DNA from: Torulaspora globosa
Lineage: Eukaryota > Ascomycota > Saccharomycetes > Saccharomycetales > Saccharomycetaceae
Length of the DNA: 64,000 nucleotides
Direction of reading: 5' to 3'
Assembly: GCF_014133895.1 (NCBI RefSeq)
Contig: NC_050728.1
Span: 124,001 to 188,000 of the forward strand
Shown: one piece after another, positions 18,400 to 28,751 of the stretch
Numbering within the stretch: position 1 is the stretch's first letter
Layout of the letters: every line of letters begins with the position of its first letter
The notes under the pieces: model-generated
Databases searched by the model: none
What the model was told of the DNA's origin: nothing
Seen by the model: only the letters and a program-made list of their open reading frames with translations
Translations under genes and position numbers: made by a program

Positions 18400-20472
18400 A
18401 TGTGGCGAAGATCGCTGGTGTTGCGGTCCCAATTGAGCTTTGGTTTGCGTCGCAACAACAATATATGTGCCGGTAATCTTATTCTAAAGAGACAATGGAT
18501 TCGACCAACGCCGCTTGATTCGTCGCTAGGAGCTGGACATCAGATTAGAGTCCAGTCAACGAAGAGCAATGCAATTGAGATTCCTTCTGTCAAGAATGTC
18601 CAAAAAGCGAGGCTCTCCGCCAGCGAGGCCAATGGATCAGGCTTCCGGGATGTCAAACGCCTTTTCCGCCTAGCTAAACCAGAGACGTTGCAGATCATTT
18701 TGGCACTCGTTCTAATCCTAATATCGAGCTCCGTTAGCATGACAATCCCGACTATAGTGGGCAAACTTTTAGATATCGCAAAAGACAAGCATGATGAAGA
18801 CGGAACGGATGAAGAAAAAGAGAGTCCTAAGATCTTTGGGATGAGCACGAAGCAGTTTTGCATAGCTACCATGGGGATCTTTGTAGTCGGAGCGGCTGCC
18901 AATGCAGGCCGAGTCGTGATATTGAAAATAACCGGTGAGAGGCTTGTGGCGAGGCTGAGGACACGAACCATGAAGGCGGCCTTAGATCAAGATGCGACAT
19001 TCTTGGACGCCAATCGAGTCGGAGACCTGATCTCGAGGCTATCGGCAGATGCCTCTATAGTAGCGAAGTCCGTCACACAAAACGTGTCAGACGGCACCAG
19101 GGCAATAATCCAGGGCTTCGTTGGGTTTGGAATGATGGGTTACATTTCTTGGCAGCTGACGAGCGTGATGGTGTTGATGATTCCGCCATTGGGCATAATG
19201 GCAGTGATTTACGGTAAGAAAATAAGAAACCTGTCGAGGCAACTACAAACCGCGGTGGGCGGTCTCACTAAGGTGGCAGAAGAACAGCTTGGCGCAACGA
19301 AGACTATACAGTCATATGTTGGTGAAAAAAATGAAATCCATCGCTATGCATCCGAGGTGAGAAATGTGTTCAATATTGGACTCAAAGAGGCGCTCACCTC
19401 GGGGGCTTTCTTTGGGTCCACGGGCCTAGTTGGCAATACGGCGTTGTTGGCGTTGCTCATGGTCGGATCGAACATGATACAGAGCGGCTCGATGACCGTC
19501 GGTGATCTTTCGAGTTTCATGATGTATGCGGTTTACACGGGATCTTCGATGTTCGGTCTATCTAGTTTCTACTCAGAGTTGATGAAAGGTGCCGGAGCCG
19601 CAGCCAGAGTTTTCGAGCTAAAAGACCGCAGGCCTCTCATTCCCCCAACAATAGGCGTTGATCCCGTAACCCTGAGAAACAAACCAATAACCTTCGATCA
19701 TGTTTCATTCACCTACCCCACCAGGCAGAACCATACGATCTTCGACGGCCTGAACCTCACGATCCAGCCCGGCGAGCACGTCTGCTTCGTCGGCCCCTCC
19801 GGCAGCGGCAAGTCCACCGTGGCGTCGCTGCTACTGCGTTACTACGACCCGGACCGCGGCGCGGTCCTGATTGGCGACCAGAACATCCAGAGCTTTAATC
19901 TGCGCAAGTACCGTCGTCTCCTGGGAGTCGTGCAGCAGGAACCGGTCCTGTTCAACGGCACTATCCTCGACAACATCCTATACTCCGTGCCGCCTGAACG
20001 AGCACACAACCAAGATCTCGTGTCCCACGCCATAGGACAGGCAAACTGCACCAAGTTCCTCGCCAACTTCCCGGACGGCCTGCAGACGCTCGTCGGACCG
20101 CGCGGCGCCCAACTGTCTGGAGGCCAGAAGCAAAGAATAGCGCTTGCCAGGGCGTTCCTCCTGGACCCTTCGCTGCTGATCCTCGACGAAGCCACCAGCG
20201 CGCTCGATTCCCAGAGCGAAGAAGTCGTCGCCCGCGCCTTGCACGCCAGAGTACAGAGAGGGCAAACGACAATATCGATCGCACACAGACTCTCCACCAT
20301 CAAGCATTGCACAAGAGTCGTAGTTCTGGGAAGACACGGTTCCGTGGTCGAGTCGGGATCGTTCCAAGAATTGGCAAGAAACCCGCAGAGCGAGCTCAAC
20401 ATTCTACTATCGCAGCAGCACGAACACTCTCACGGTCCCGCGCCACTTCAAGAGCCTCCAGCCAACAACTGA
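18400..20472 (+). CDS. MDL1: Mdl1-type mitochondrial inner-membrane ABC half-transporter
   Basis: Mdl1 exports peptides produced by the m-AAA protease from the mitochondrial matrix. The longest frame starts at a GTG at 18385; the first ATG at 18400 gives 690 residues (S. cerevisiae 695). The first residues (MWRRSLVLRSQLSFGLRR) are Arg-rich and lack acids, as a mitochondrial presequence should. A six-helix membrane domain covers about 95-410. The nucleotide-binding domain carries Walker A GPSGSGKST at 465-473, signature LSGGQKQR from 572, Walker B LLILDEAT from 592 with Asp596 and Glu597, and the switch His in SIAHRLST. The codons of the ATPase domain are notably C-rich in the third position. 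It sits between CAF120/SKG3 and MET2, as expected for YLR188W. Confidence 0.95.
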   Translation: MWRRSLVLRSQLSFGLRRNNNICAGNLILKRQWIRPTPLDSSLGAGHQIRVQSTKSNAIEIPSVKNVQKARLSASEANGSGFRDVKRLFRLAKPETLQIILALVLILISSSVSMTIPTIVGKLLDIAKDKHDEDGTDEEKESPKIFGMSTKQFCIATMGIFVVGAAANAGRVVILKITGERLVARLRTRTMKAALDQDATFLDANRVGDLISRLSADASIVAKSVTQNVSDGTRAIIQGFVGFGMMGYISWQLTSVMVLMIPPLGIMAVIYGKKIRNLSRQLQTAVGGLTKVAEEQLGATKTIQSYVGEKNEIHRYASEVRNVFNIGLKEALTSGAFFGSTGLVGNTALLALLMVGSNMIQSGSMTVGDLSSFMMYAVYTGSSMFGLSSFYSELMKGAGAAARVFELKDRRPLIPPTIGVDPVTLRNKPITFDHVSFTYPTRQNHTIFDGLNLTIQPGEHVCFVGPSGSGKSTVASLLLRYYDPDRGAVLIGDQNIQSFNLRKYRRLLGVVQQEPVLFNGTILDNILYSVPPERAHNQDLVSHAIGQANCTKFLANFPDGLQTLVGPRGAQLSGGQKQRIALARAFLLDPSLLILDEATSALDSQSEEVVARALHARVQRGQTTISIAHRLSTIKHCTRVVVLGRHGSVVESGSFQELARNPQSELNILLSQQHEHSHGPAPLQEPPANN

Positions 20473-20593
20473 CGCCGCTTCTCGAATAGAGGCTGATAGA
20501 CATCTCATCAACTGATCACCATATGATTTTGCAGCTTGAATGTGGCTTCTGTTCGGACTTCTTAATAAGCGAGAAAAAGTTAAGATTTGAGAA

Positions 20594-20671
20594 GCCACAG
20601 TGGTTGAAGGCCCAATACGACCAGCAATATCGACATCGCAAGGCTCCTAGGCGTGCTGATATGGTATATAA
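20594..20671 (+). promoter_or_regulatory. MET2 promoter: Met31/32-like core and TATA box
   Basis: GCCACAG at 20594-20600 is followed by TGG, so the minus strand reads CCACTGTGGC, containing the CTGTGGC core used by Met31/Met32. It lies about 150 bases before the MET2 ATG. TATATAA at 20665-20671 follows, about 80 bases before the ATG. The SAM gene in this window carries the related AACTGTGGC twice. Confidence 0.45.
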
Positions 20672-20750
20672 GATGCAGGGATCGCAGGGCAGGGATGAAT
20701 GGATGAGATCTGGAGAGCTCCAGCATTGACAAGTCGGCAGGACAGGAATA

Positions 20751-22196
20751 ATGTCCGGTACATTGCAGTCGAGAAGGTTGAAAGAGATTGATGTGGGGGA
20801 GATTGCTGAAATAAACCCGTTCGTTAAGCTGGTGAATGACCAGAGAATTGTGGAAATACCAGAAATGGTGCTGGAGTCCGAGATAAGGATAACGAATTTT
20901 CCTATCGCGTATAAATCGTGGGGTAGCCTCAACGAGAAGGCAGACAATTGTCTGGTGGTGTGCCATGCGCTCACGGGGTCTGCGGACGTGGCAGACTGGT
21001 GGGGGCCTCTTCTGGGAGATGGTCTGGCGTTCGATCCGTCGAGGTTCTTTGTGATATGTCTGAACTCGATGGGCTCGCCGTACGGGTCGTTCTCACCGCT
21101 TTGTCAAAACGAGGAGACTGGAAGAGCGTACGGGCCGGAGTTCCCGCTCTGCACGGTGCGAGACGACGTGCGGGCCCACAAGATGGTGCTGGACTCCTTG
21201 GGAGTGACGTCAATAGCGTGCGTTGTGGGTGGATCTATGGGTGGCATGCTGGCGCTCGAATGGGCGACCATGTACGGCAAGGATTATGTCAGGAACATGG
21301 TTGCATTGGCTACTTCAGCTAGGCACTCGGCTTGGTGCATTTCGTGGTCGGAAGCGCAGAGACAATCGATTTACTCCGACCCGAAGTATCAAGATGGCTA
21401 CTACTCTTTACAGGATCCTCCTACGGCTGGTCTGTCGGCCGCCCGTATGTCGGCGCTGCTGACCTACCGCTCGAGGAACAGCTTTGAAACGAAATTTGCT
21501 CGAAGAACTCCTTCAGCTGAGCAGGAGAATAAGGCAGGGAAACAGAGCCTGCCACCGCCATCTACTGTGAGCGAACATTCTATGCAGATTCATAACGATG
21601 GAAACAGAAGCCGTTACGAACCTACCCGCATGAGCGTCTCGTCATCCACGTCGTCATCATGTTCATTCCACTCAGCATCTTCAATAACCTCTAACTGTTC
21701 CGCTGTAGGCGAAGTCAAAGAAGTTAAACCCGCACAAACATACTTCTCCGCTCAAAGCTATCTGCGATACCAGGGAAGTAAGTTTGTGAACAGATTCGAT
21801 TCTAACTGCTACATCTCGATAACACGCAAGCTAGACACCCATGACCTGGCTCGTGACAGGCCGGAATATAACGAGGACCTGACGCAGGTTCTGCATTCAA
21901 TAATGCAGCCTTCGCTAATAATAGGGATAAAATCAGATGGACTATTCACCTACTCAGAACAGGAGTTCCTAGCGGAAAATATACCGAACTCCACCTTGGA
22001 GAAGATTGAGTCCCCAGAAGGTCACGATGCTTTTCTCCTACAATTCAAATTGATTAACAGCCTGATTGTCAATTTCCTACGTAAAAATGCCGAGGAGATC
22101 ATGAATTCTCCTCCTCGTCTTTGGAAAGAACAAAATCAGCTGCAAACTGTGAACGAATCTCTGTTCGGAGAGGCGGAAGAAGTTACCAACTGGTAA
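20751..22196 (+). CDS. MET2: Homoserine O-acetyltransferase
   Basis: Met2 transfers acetyl from acetyl-CoA to homoserine, making O-acetylhomoserine for methionine synthesis. It has 481 residues (S. cerevisiae 486) and the alpha/beta-hydrolase fold. The nucleophile is Ser162 in GGSMGGM. Asp396 (IGIKSDGLF) and His425 (PEGHDAF) complete the triad. Other family blocks are VCHALTGSADVADWWG, SMGSPYGSFSP and ATSARHSAWCISWSEAQR. A Ser-rich insertion (about 275-330, with SSSTSSSCSF) is typical of yeast Met2. It is convergent with ATG26 and follows MDL1, interleaving the YNL277W and YLR188-189 tracks. Confidence 0.97.
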   Translation: MSGTLQSRRLKEIDVGEIAEINPFVKLVNDQRIVEIPEMVLESEIRITNFPIAYKSWGSLNEKADNCLVVCHALTGSADVADWWGPLLGDGLAFDPSRFFVICLNSMGSPYGSFSPLCQNEETGRAYGPEFPLCTVRDDVRAHKMVLDSLGVTSIACVVGGSMGGMLALEWATMYGKDYVRNMVALATSARHSAWCISWSEAQRQSIYSDPKYQDGYYSLQDPPTAGLSAARMSALLTYRSRNSFETKFARRTPSAEQENKAGKQSLPPPSTVSEHSMQIHNDGNRSRYEPTRMSVSSSTSSSCSFHSASSITSNCSAVGEVKEVKPAQTYFSAQSYLRYQGSKFVNRFDSNCYISITRKLDTHDLARDRPEYNEDLTQVLHSIMQPSLIIGIKSDGLFTYSEQEFLAENIPNSTLEKIESPEGHDAFLLQFKLINSLIVNFLRKNAEEIMNSPPRLWKEQNQLQTVNESLFGEAEEVTNW

Positions 22197-22366
22197 AAGT
22201 ACCGCTGGGGCATGGCGCCTGGTCAACTAAAATGTCCATATCATGTCGATAGAGTACTCAATACGTATGTATAGACCAAAATGAACAGGTATATACCTTT
22301 GTATCTCTTATAAACGCAATGACTACAGTAAGGCGTAAAGTGAAGGCGAATAGCTGCGGGGATGGC

Positions 22367-25300
22367 TTACACTAAAGTCCATCCTTCTCGCCCTTTCTCA
22401 ACATCTGCTTTGGATTGCGCCTTTCCCATGTTTGTCGTTTCGACCTTTGATCTTCTTCTTTTTGAAACAACTAGGCTTCTTGCATACTCCAGTTCACCGT
22501 AAAGACAATTGATTGCCGTCTGAACCCCATCTTCAACGGCTATTTGCCTTTTTATTAGTTGAGCCTTGTCTAGCATCCTTTTATTCGTCGTAACTTCCTT
22601 CAAGGCATGAGCTAAGGAGGAGCTGTTAAGCTTCTTCAAGGCGACGCCTGCGCCAATATCCTCGACTCGTAGAGCATAGAAAAATTGGTCTCCAAAAAAA
22701 GGCTTTACAACAGTAGGGAGGCCCGCTCTCAGAGTAGCACCAGTAGTGCCAGAGCCTCCATGGTGAACTGCTGCGTCCATTTGGGGGAACAACCAATCAT
22801 GAGGCACATTACCAGCATTAAAGACGCATTCCGGAAGTGGTACTTCGACCTGCGTGCAGGTTTTATCATTCAATCTCTCAGACCAGCCCTTGTTTAAAAT
22901 GCAATAGACATCAGCATCTGTTACAGCCTTACAGATAGCTTTGGTCATTTCCTTAGCATTTGAAACTACTATTGAACCGAAACCGATATAGACCAACTTT
23001 TTGTTCAGCTTCTTGGCTTTATTAATGAAATCGGCCAATTCTTGAGGGGGTTCGTAGGTATGCTTTTCATCTAAAAACCAGTAACCGGTTACTTTGATCC
23101 ATTCACTGAAATCGACAGACGGTGAGAAGACGGTTGGTGAGACGTTATAAAAAAACGGGACCTTACCTTGTTGTAACATATCCAGATTTGTCCTATTGAG
23201 ACCCAGAGACTCAAGTCTCCATTTGTTAACTTGTCCACTTATGCCTTTCCAAAACAGATTCTCGAAAAGCACATGAGTGAGATAATTATAGTTACCTCCA
23301 CGCTTCTGATCTGGAACTATGAAAGCATGGGGATAAGCCCTTGTTCTGGTCCAAGGCATAGTAAATGCTCTGAAGTAAGGAATTTCAAGTGCTTCTGCGA
23401 TGTGAATACCCGCCATAGCCGATGGAGATTCTATAAGGATATCAAGTTGAAGGCTCTTACAGGCCACCCAGGAAGTATCAAGCAAAGATGTTATCCATCC
23501 TCTAAATCGCGAAGAGGCGTCTCTCAGAAGACTAACGTTCATGGACTCATGCTCAACCATTAGAGCCATAAGTTCAGCTGGGTCGCCAGCAATCTCCTCA
23601 AAATTGATTCCATGGCTCGTGACAAAAGAGTGAAATTCACCGTGCGTTATAATTGTAACTTGATGACCTTCCTTTATTAGCCCTTTTCCCAGTGCAATGT
23701 AAGGCTGAACATCACCACGAGATCCTATGGTAAGTATACCAATCTTATAGCTTCGTGTGGGCTTTATCTTTGTCTTGAAGAAGGGGCTCTCATCAAAAAG
23801 CAAGGGTACTTCGAATCCTTCGGCATTAATCTTGTCCTCGAAGAATTTCAACTTAGCATTATCAATGTCAGTCTCTAAAATATTTGTTGTAGCCACCAAC
23901 GGTAGTTTTGATTTTGGTTTGAATTCGTCTAATTGCTTCAAAAGAATATATTCAGCGTCATCCCTGGCGAGCGCAGTACTGAACTCGAAAAAGAGCTCTT
24001 CATGTCCCCTGATGACTACTACGAGCCCCAAATATCCGAACCTGAATCCTTTCTCCTTATAGCAGGTCTCAATGTCGCTCAATGGAAGAATCATTTTAGT
24101 ATTAACCGTTGGGAGTAATGTCCGAAAACACATTACACTATTTGCAATGTAAAGTTTCCCATAAAGCGGAATGTTCCTGGTTAAATATGTAAACGAGGAG
24201 CTTATGAGACATTCATCATTTGTCAGCTTGAAGTGCCTTTGGAAACGATGAATAGCTGCCAACTTATGCTTATCCTTTACTAGGTATGGATCATCCTCGC
24301 TAAATGGTATAAAATCGTTGGCGTAATGCATCGGGTGGCCACTCCACATCTCTGCGACATTTTTGAATGGCTTGGTCGTCCAGCCTGCCAGTTTAGCTCT
24401 TCTCGACTCACGGCTTGTTTCTTCTGATATGTCATCGTCTGATATTTGGTCACCTAAGTTGGCCTGCGGCGATCCATTAGCACCTAGCGAAGAAGATTTG
24501 GAATAGTATTCCACGACGGTATCTTCGGCACTATCGATTGCAGGAGGCTTTGCCAACAACCAGTTGCCACTTATTTCTCTGATTCTTCTTCTCCACGATA
24601 TTTCACCAGTATCTTTAGCATCCGAGCCAGCTGGTCGTTGTAACGCTCTGTCAATAAATAATTCATGCGATGAGAATCTTTCCCCTTTAGTGACAGGAGA
24701 AGCACCCCGAGCGCCGTTATCAGCATCAGATCCATCTGCAGACTTGACAGTAGGCGATCGGCTCCGCTGATCGTCAATTACCACATTATCGAAAAGGATG
24801 CGCATACCTGCGTCGCTAAGAGCAGAGATTTGGTCTTTTACCACTTTCATAAGAGTGAAACCCGTTCCGTCTAGAAACACGAAATGAAAATCATCAATAG
24901 CATATGAAGAAGTGCTCTCTAATGCGCGTATTCGAACAGTCAAGGCTTGTTTCACTATCGTTTGGTCATCAATGTCAATAACATTCGCTAAAGGTATTTT
25001 GAGACTAACAGAATCATTGTCTGAATTTTGCTCAGCAAATTGCTGTTTCTTCAGCGCATTACACCAGGTTCTTGCGGAATAATCTGTATCAGCAGTAAAG
25101 ACATAAGTTCTTTCATTACTGCTGACTTTGAAAGTCTTTTGAGAGCCGTCAGTCGATGATAGTTTATCGATTCTTACACTAGTAACACTTCTCAAATCGA
25201 TAGTTAGCACCGGAAAGTAAACTTCGGTAGGTGAGGTATAAAGCGTGAGAGTGTGATCTTTTAAAACACACCAGTATCGCGACGAAGCCCTGAGCGTCGA

Positions 25301-26071
25301 TCGTATGTTTAAATTGCCGCTGAGTTTCACTGTTCCAGGACTTTTAGGCAAATAGGCAAAAAAAAGGATATGTTTGCTGGTGATTAGTAGCTTACCTTGA
25401 ACAAGAACATCTTTCAGCAACCAAGCAAAGTACTCCTTCAACAAAGTTTCGCTTGGGTCCAATTTGAAATGGCTTAAAAGCTGTGTTATTATCTTCCGCC
25501 TTCCAGTTAGTTTTGATGAATCGGCAGTTGAATCAGAATCCAAGTCATCTGTAGGCACTACTGAGAAGGAAAACAATGTAGGTTTTCTCACCGCTGGGCT
25601 CAACGGCAAGGGCACCTTTTCAGGTTTAGTTTTCTGATCTTTCCCTGGTTCTTTGTATACTGCAACTTCATCGCTCTGACCACCAGAGCCCTTTGGTTTG
25701 TTTTTTCCTATCTCTTCTTCTTCCTCATCATCAGGTACAATGTGCTGGGCTAGTTCATCGGCCTCCTGAGCGTCATCCATACCGGCATACATACTAGCCG
25801 TGGTTAAAAGTCCAACAATGCTTTTCATCATATATTTCGATTTGGCAAGATCATCATCTTCAATATCTTGGATCTTCTTGACGCTTGTTTCGTTTGTAGG
25901 AGAGCTAATCGAATTTGCTCTACTCTTCGCATATCTGCCCAGCTTAGAGATCGGATTCGGTAGATGTCTTGAAGGCGAAAGAGCTGAGCGTAGCTTACCG
26001 GGATTCCCAATAGGAGAGAGTGATCGCGAGCTGGAGTCTGATGGCCCTCTTCCTCTTGTGGTGGGAGCCAT
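22367..26071 (-). CDS. ATG26: Atg26/Ugt51, UDP-glucose:sterol glucosyltransferase
   Basis: The enzyme adds glucose from UDP-glucose to ergosterol at membranes; in some yeasts it is needed for pexophagy. The 1234 residues match the family (1198 in S. cerevisiae). In order: a disordered N-terminus, a first GRAM region (about 195-240), a PH domain (about 245-350, NIRSTLRASSRYWCVLKD), a second GRAM region (about 600-700, KLTNDECLISSSFTYLTRN), then the glycosyltransferase domain from about 775 (IGILTIGSRGDVQPYIALG) to 1190. The UDP-sugar-binding signature HHGGSGTTGATLRAGLPTV is near 1102. It is convergent with MET2, as expected for YLR189C in an unduplicated order. Confidence 0.97.
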   Translation of the reverse strand: MAPTTRGRGPSDSSSRSLSPIGNPGKLRSALSPSRHLPNPISKLGRYAKSRANSISSPTNETSVKKIQDIEDDDLAKSKYMMKSIVGLLTTASMYAGMDDAQEADELAQHIVPDDEEEEEIGKNKPKGSGGQSDEVAVYKEPGKDQKTKPEKVPLPLSPAVRKPTLFSFSVVPTDDLDSDSTADSSKLTGRRKIITQLLSHFKLDPSETLLKEYFAWLLKDVLVQGKLLITSKHILFFAYLPKSPGTVKLSGNLNIRSTLRASSRYWCVLKDHTLTLYTSPTEVYFPVLTIDLRSVTSVRIDKLSSTDGSQKTFKVSSNERTYVFTADTDYSARTWCNALKKQQFAEQNSDNDSVSLKIPLANVIDIDDQTIVKQALTVRIRALESTSSYAIDDFHFVFLDGTGFTLMKVVKDQISALSDAGMRILFDNVVIDDQRSRSPTVKSADGSDADNGARGASPVTKGERFSSHELFIDRALQRPAGSDAKDTGEISWRRRIREISGNWLLAKPPAIDSAEDTVVEYYSKSSSLGANGSPQANLGDQISDDDISEETSRESRRAKLAGWTTKPFKNVAEMWSGHPMHYANDFIPFSEDDPYLVKDKHKLAAIHRFQRHFKLTNDECLISSSFTYLTRNIPLYGKLYIANSVMCFRTLLPTVNTKMILPLSDIETCYKEKGFRFGYLGLVVVIRGHEELFFEFSTALARDDAEYILLKQLDEFKPKSKLPLVATTNILETDIDNAKLKFFEDKINAEGFEVPLLFDESPFFKTKIKPTRSYKIGILTIGSRGDVQPYIALGKGLIKEGHQVTIITHGEFHSFVTSHGINFEEIAGDPAELMALMVEHESMNVSLLRDASSRFRGWITSLLDTSWVACKSLQLDILIESPSAMAGIHIAEALEIPYFRAFTMPWTRTRAYPHAFIVPDQKRGGNYNYLTHVLFENLFWKGISGQVNKWRLESLGLNRTNLDMLQQGKVPFFYNVSPTVFSPSVDFSEWIKVTGYWFLDEKHTYEPPQELADFINKAKKLNKKLVYIGFGSIVVSNAKEMTKAICKAVTDADVYCILNKGWSERLNDKTCTQVEVPLPECVFNAGNVPHDWLFPQMDAAVHHGGSGTTGATLRAGLPTVVKPFFGDQFFYALRVEDIGAGVALKKLNSSSLAHALKEVTTNKRMLDKAQLIKRQIAVEDGVQTAINCLYGELEYARSLVVSKRRRSKVETTNMGKAQSKADVEKGREGWTLV

Positions 26072-26397
26072 TTTGCATCCCTGTCTTCCAGCAAACAGAT
26101 AAGTCTTTTCGCAAGAGTTTTATCACAGATATCAACGTAGTGATTGCCATAAAATAACCATTTAAACCTGCTTCATTTCGATTGTGGTCTGTCGTCGAGG
26201 TTCTGCAAAGGACCCCTTCACTATGGAAAGGATGGCTTAGGGGACGGGCAAAAATCTAGCGCGCCGCGACAGTAAATACCGAAATGACAGTAATTATTGG
26301 CCATTGCAAGAAAATATAACGAGCATCAAAGCATTTTATTCATCTATAAGAAGCTGATCTATCCTGAATCTATAAAATGGACATCCAAAAGCCGGAG
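26072..26397. other. Intergenic region between ATG26 and ISC1
   Basis: These 326 bases contain the ATG26 promoter and the ISC1 transcript end. A short G/C-rich patch lies near 26258-26270. No gene or convincing regulatory motif was recognised. Confidence 0.5.
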
Positions 26398-27786
26398 TCA
26401 CTTTGTTTTTTCTTTAAGAAGAGCTTTCAGATATCTTTGGGCACATAACACTTCCTCCTCGACCTCTTTGAGGGCTCGCAACTCTTTCCTGCCAAATAGA
26501 AAGGAAATAAAGCCGTCAATTGTTCCTGTCACTGAAACCACGATTGCAAACAGGACCCAGAAAATCGAGGACCAACCGGCCTTGTTTGCCGTAAAAGTTG
26601 TCACAACTAGGGCACCGATAAGCAGCAGGATCGAAAAGTAAAAATGCAAACACCTGAAAAGCTTCTGTCTCATTGCCACGACTCTATAGCTTGCGATGCA
26701 CTGTATCATTTCTTCGTAATTCGCGAATTTACGAAATAACAGCTCTCTGGATCCACGACCATCACTCATCGAATCGACGGTCACAGGGTCCCGTTTGGGC
26801 AGCAGTTTCAAGGTACAAGTATAGGCAAAATGGTCTGAGAAGCTCCCGATGTTGGGAATTCTCCCAGTGAATCTGACACCGGCGTCAAGGGTCTGCAGCC
26901 GTTCGGGATCTATCAATGCGTAGTCAAGTCTGCAGGCTTCGTCAGGCTTGCGCGAGGCCCTCCAAGTGTTGAGTAGAGAGTCACAGGTCGTGCAGCCATA
27001 TTTCAGCTGCTCCAAAGGTCTTTGTCTGGCAATTAGTTGCAGATCTTGCTTCCCGTTCAGCTGCTCCCACGAATCGACCAAACCAGTCTCCATTGTTAGG
27101 AATTTGTGAGGAAGTGAGCCTGGTCTCGAGTTAAGGTCTCCTGAAATAATAACAGCATATCCGGCCTTCTTGTAGAGGTTCGCCAATTTGCTAAAATCCC
27201 ATGCCTGACAAGACCTGTGACAAGCATACGCGGCATCGCCGGTTAGGGCGTAAGGCGCATGCATGTGGCTATTCAAAATGGCCACTGGGTGAGTTTTGTG
27301 ATCCACTGGTTGTAGCAGTGTGATAGCCACTGATTTGCCTACATACCAATCGCCACGATGCACAGCGCTGGGTCTACCGTTAATAGGGAAGCGATACAGA
27401 AAAGTCGATTGAATCGGAATCTTCGAAAGGATGGCAAGACCAGGACCAGCTATAATCCCCGAGTAAAAAATCCTCTGGTAGGGGAACGCCTCGGAACATT
27501 TTGCGGCTATATAATCCCAGTCTTCCTTACACCAGATCTCTTGCAAAGCTACAACATCGTAATCATTGGCTCGTTCCTCACCGCTCGAACTGCCATAAAG
27601 GAAATCGCTACCCGTTAATGGCACGGAACATGATATGCCAGCCAACTCATCTGCAATGGCTCTCAATCTTTGCTTTCTATGTTTTGAAGCCCATTTGAGT
27701 CCCCAAGTATTGAAAGTCAAAAACCTTATGCTTGCCTCTGGCTTTTTCAACTCATTTCTACCGCTACTGGTGGAATCCTGAGTCAT
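26398..27786 (-). CDS. ISC1: Isc1, inositol phosphosphingolipid phospholipase C
   Basis: Isc1 releases ceramide from inositol phosphosphingolipids in the ER and mitochondria and belongs to the neutral sphingomyelinase family. At 462 residues it is near the S. cerevisiae length (477). Catalytic blocks of the exonuclease/endonuclease/phosphatase fold are FNTWGLKW (about 25), the metal-binding Glu in VALQEIWCKEDWD (about 83), LNSHMHAPY, ISGDLNSRPG and SFSDHFAYT. The family's P-loop-like RGDWYVGKS is present. Two C-terminal membrane helices lie between about 375 and 432. It is divergent from SPC25, as YER019W and YER018C are neighbours in S. cerevisiae. Confidence 0.95.
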   Translation of the reverse strand: MTQDSTSSGRNELKKPEASIRFLTFNTWGLKWASKHRKQRLRAIADELAGISCSVPLTGSDFLYGSSSGEERANDYDVVALQEIWCKEDWDYIAAKCSEAFPYQRIFYSGIIAGPGLAILSKIPIQSTFLYRFPINGRPSAVHRGDWYVGKSVAITLLQPVDHKTHPVAILNSHMHAPYALTGDAAYACHRSCQAWDFSKLANLYKKAGYAVIISGDLNSRPGSLPHKFLTMETGLVDSWEQLNGKQDLQLIARQRPLEQLKYGCTTCDSLLNTWRASRKPDEACRLDYALIDPERLQTLDAGVRFTGRIPNIGSFSDHFAYTCTLKLLPKRDPVTVDSMSDGRGSRELLFRKFANYEEMIQCIASYRVVAMRQKLFRCLHFYFSILLLIGALVVTTFTANKAGWSSIFWVLFAIVVSVTGTIDGFISFLFGRKELRALKEVEEEVLCAQRYLKALLKEKTK

Positions 27787-27966
27787 CTATTAGCGACTCT
27801 AATGGCTCGATTTCGAGATTGTGTTGATCTACCTACCTTGTTATGTTTCTCGTATTAATACTTGGGCATCGCGTTTCACTAACAAAGGCGCCACCACTTT
27901 AAGCAACATACACAAGGTCAGAAGGTCCTTCCAGGTTTCTAGAGTACTTTACTCAGAGTCTGGGAA

Positions 27967-28665
27967 ATGCAAGGGAAGATAGCCCAGTTTGCTGAATTAC
28001 GAACGCGGCTTGATGACTTCGAGAAGAGAATAAACGATGCGCTGACCCAACGTATAAGCTCCGTCCTCGAATATGTACAAAAGTATCGGGACGAAGTGAG
28101 CGAGCTGCAGATCAAGCATCATGCTATCTCGGAGAGATTTACCAAATTACAGAACGAGGAGGAGTCACTTGAGATCGAAAGGTACACTTTCAGGAAGGAT
28201 GCGGAAGACACAAGAAACAAACTAGAGACATACCATATAAGAAAGCGCCAACTGGAGTCTCAGCGGGCGGAGTTACTGCAAGAATCAAGTGAGCTAGATG
28301 CTATGCTGGAGCATAAAGAGCAGGAGATTAGAGAACAGAAGGAGAAGATGATCAAACAACGACAGCGCGACAACCCGGAGCTGCAACTTTATGAGAGGTT
28401 GCTAGGAATGCACATCGACGCTTCGCAGCCTGGCACACTACATTTCAGATTCCAGCAGTTTGACGATAAAGACGTAGCTCGCTCGTGCGATCTAACTTTG
28501 GACGTCTCGAGTGAAGATTTTACAATACTCAGATCAAATCCAGAGCTTGACGATGATGATGCAAAGAAAAAGCTCTTGGAATCACTGAATAAACACGGCG
28601 ATATAGCCACTTTTCTGGTGAACTCCCGGCATCTCTTGATTTCTCGTGCGTTACGTCAACAATGA
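27967..28665 (+). CDS. SPC25: Spc25, kinetochore Ndc80-complex subunit
   Basis: Spc25 pairs with Spc24 to anchor the Ndc80 complex at the inner kinetochore. The 232 residues compare with 221 in S. cerevisiae. The first 130 residues are a continuous charged coiled coil (ERYTFRKDAEDTRNKLETYH, ELDAMLEHKEQEIREQ). A globular C-terminal domain begins with PELQLYERLLGMHID and contains LHFRFQQFDDKDVARSCD and FLVNSRHLLISRAL. It shares a 180-base divergent promoter with ISC1 and runs in the same direction as PER1, whose ATG follows 87 bases later. Confidence 0.93.
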   Translation: MQGKIAQFAELRTRLDDFEKRINDALTQRISSVLEYVQKYRDEVSELQIKHHAISERFTKLQNEEESLEIERYTFRKDAEDTRNKLETYHIRKRQLESQRAELLQESSELDAMLEHKEQEIREQKEKMIKQRQRDNPELQLYERLLGMHIDASQPGTLHFRFQQFDDKDVARSCDLTLDVSSEDFTILRSNPELDDDDAKKKLLESLNKHGDIATFLVNSRHLLISRALRQQ

Positions 28666-28751
28666 TTGTCAACTGCTGTTAATTGTTGAGATCTTAAGCT
28701 AAGTGAGAGGCTCTCAGGTAGCATGGCATCGGATAGATCGGTGACTTTGAA

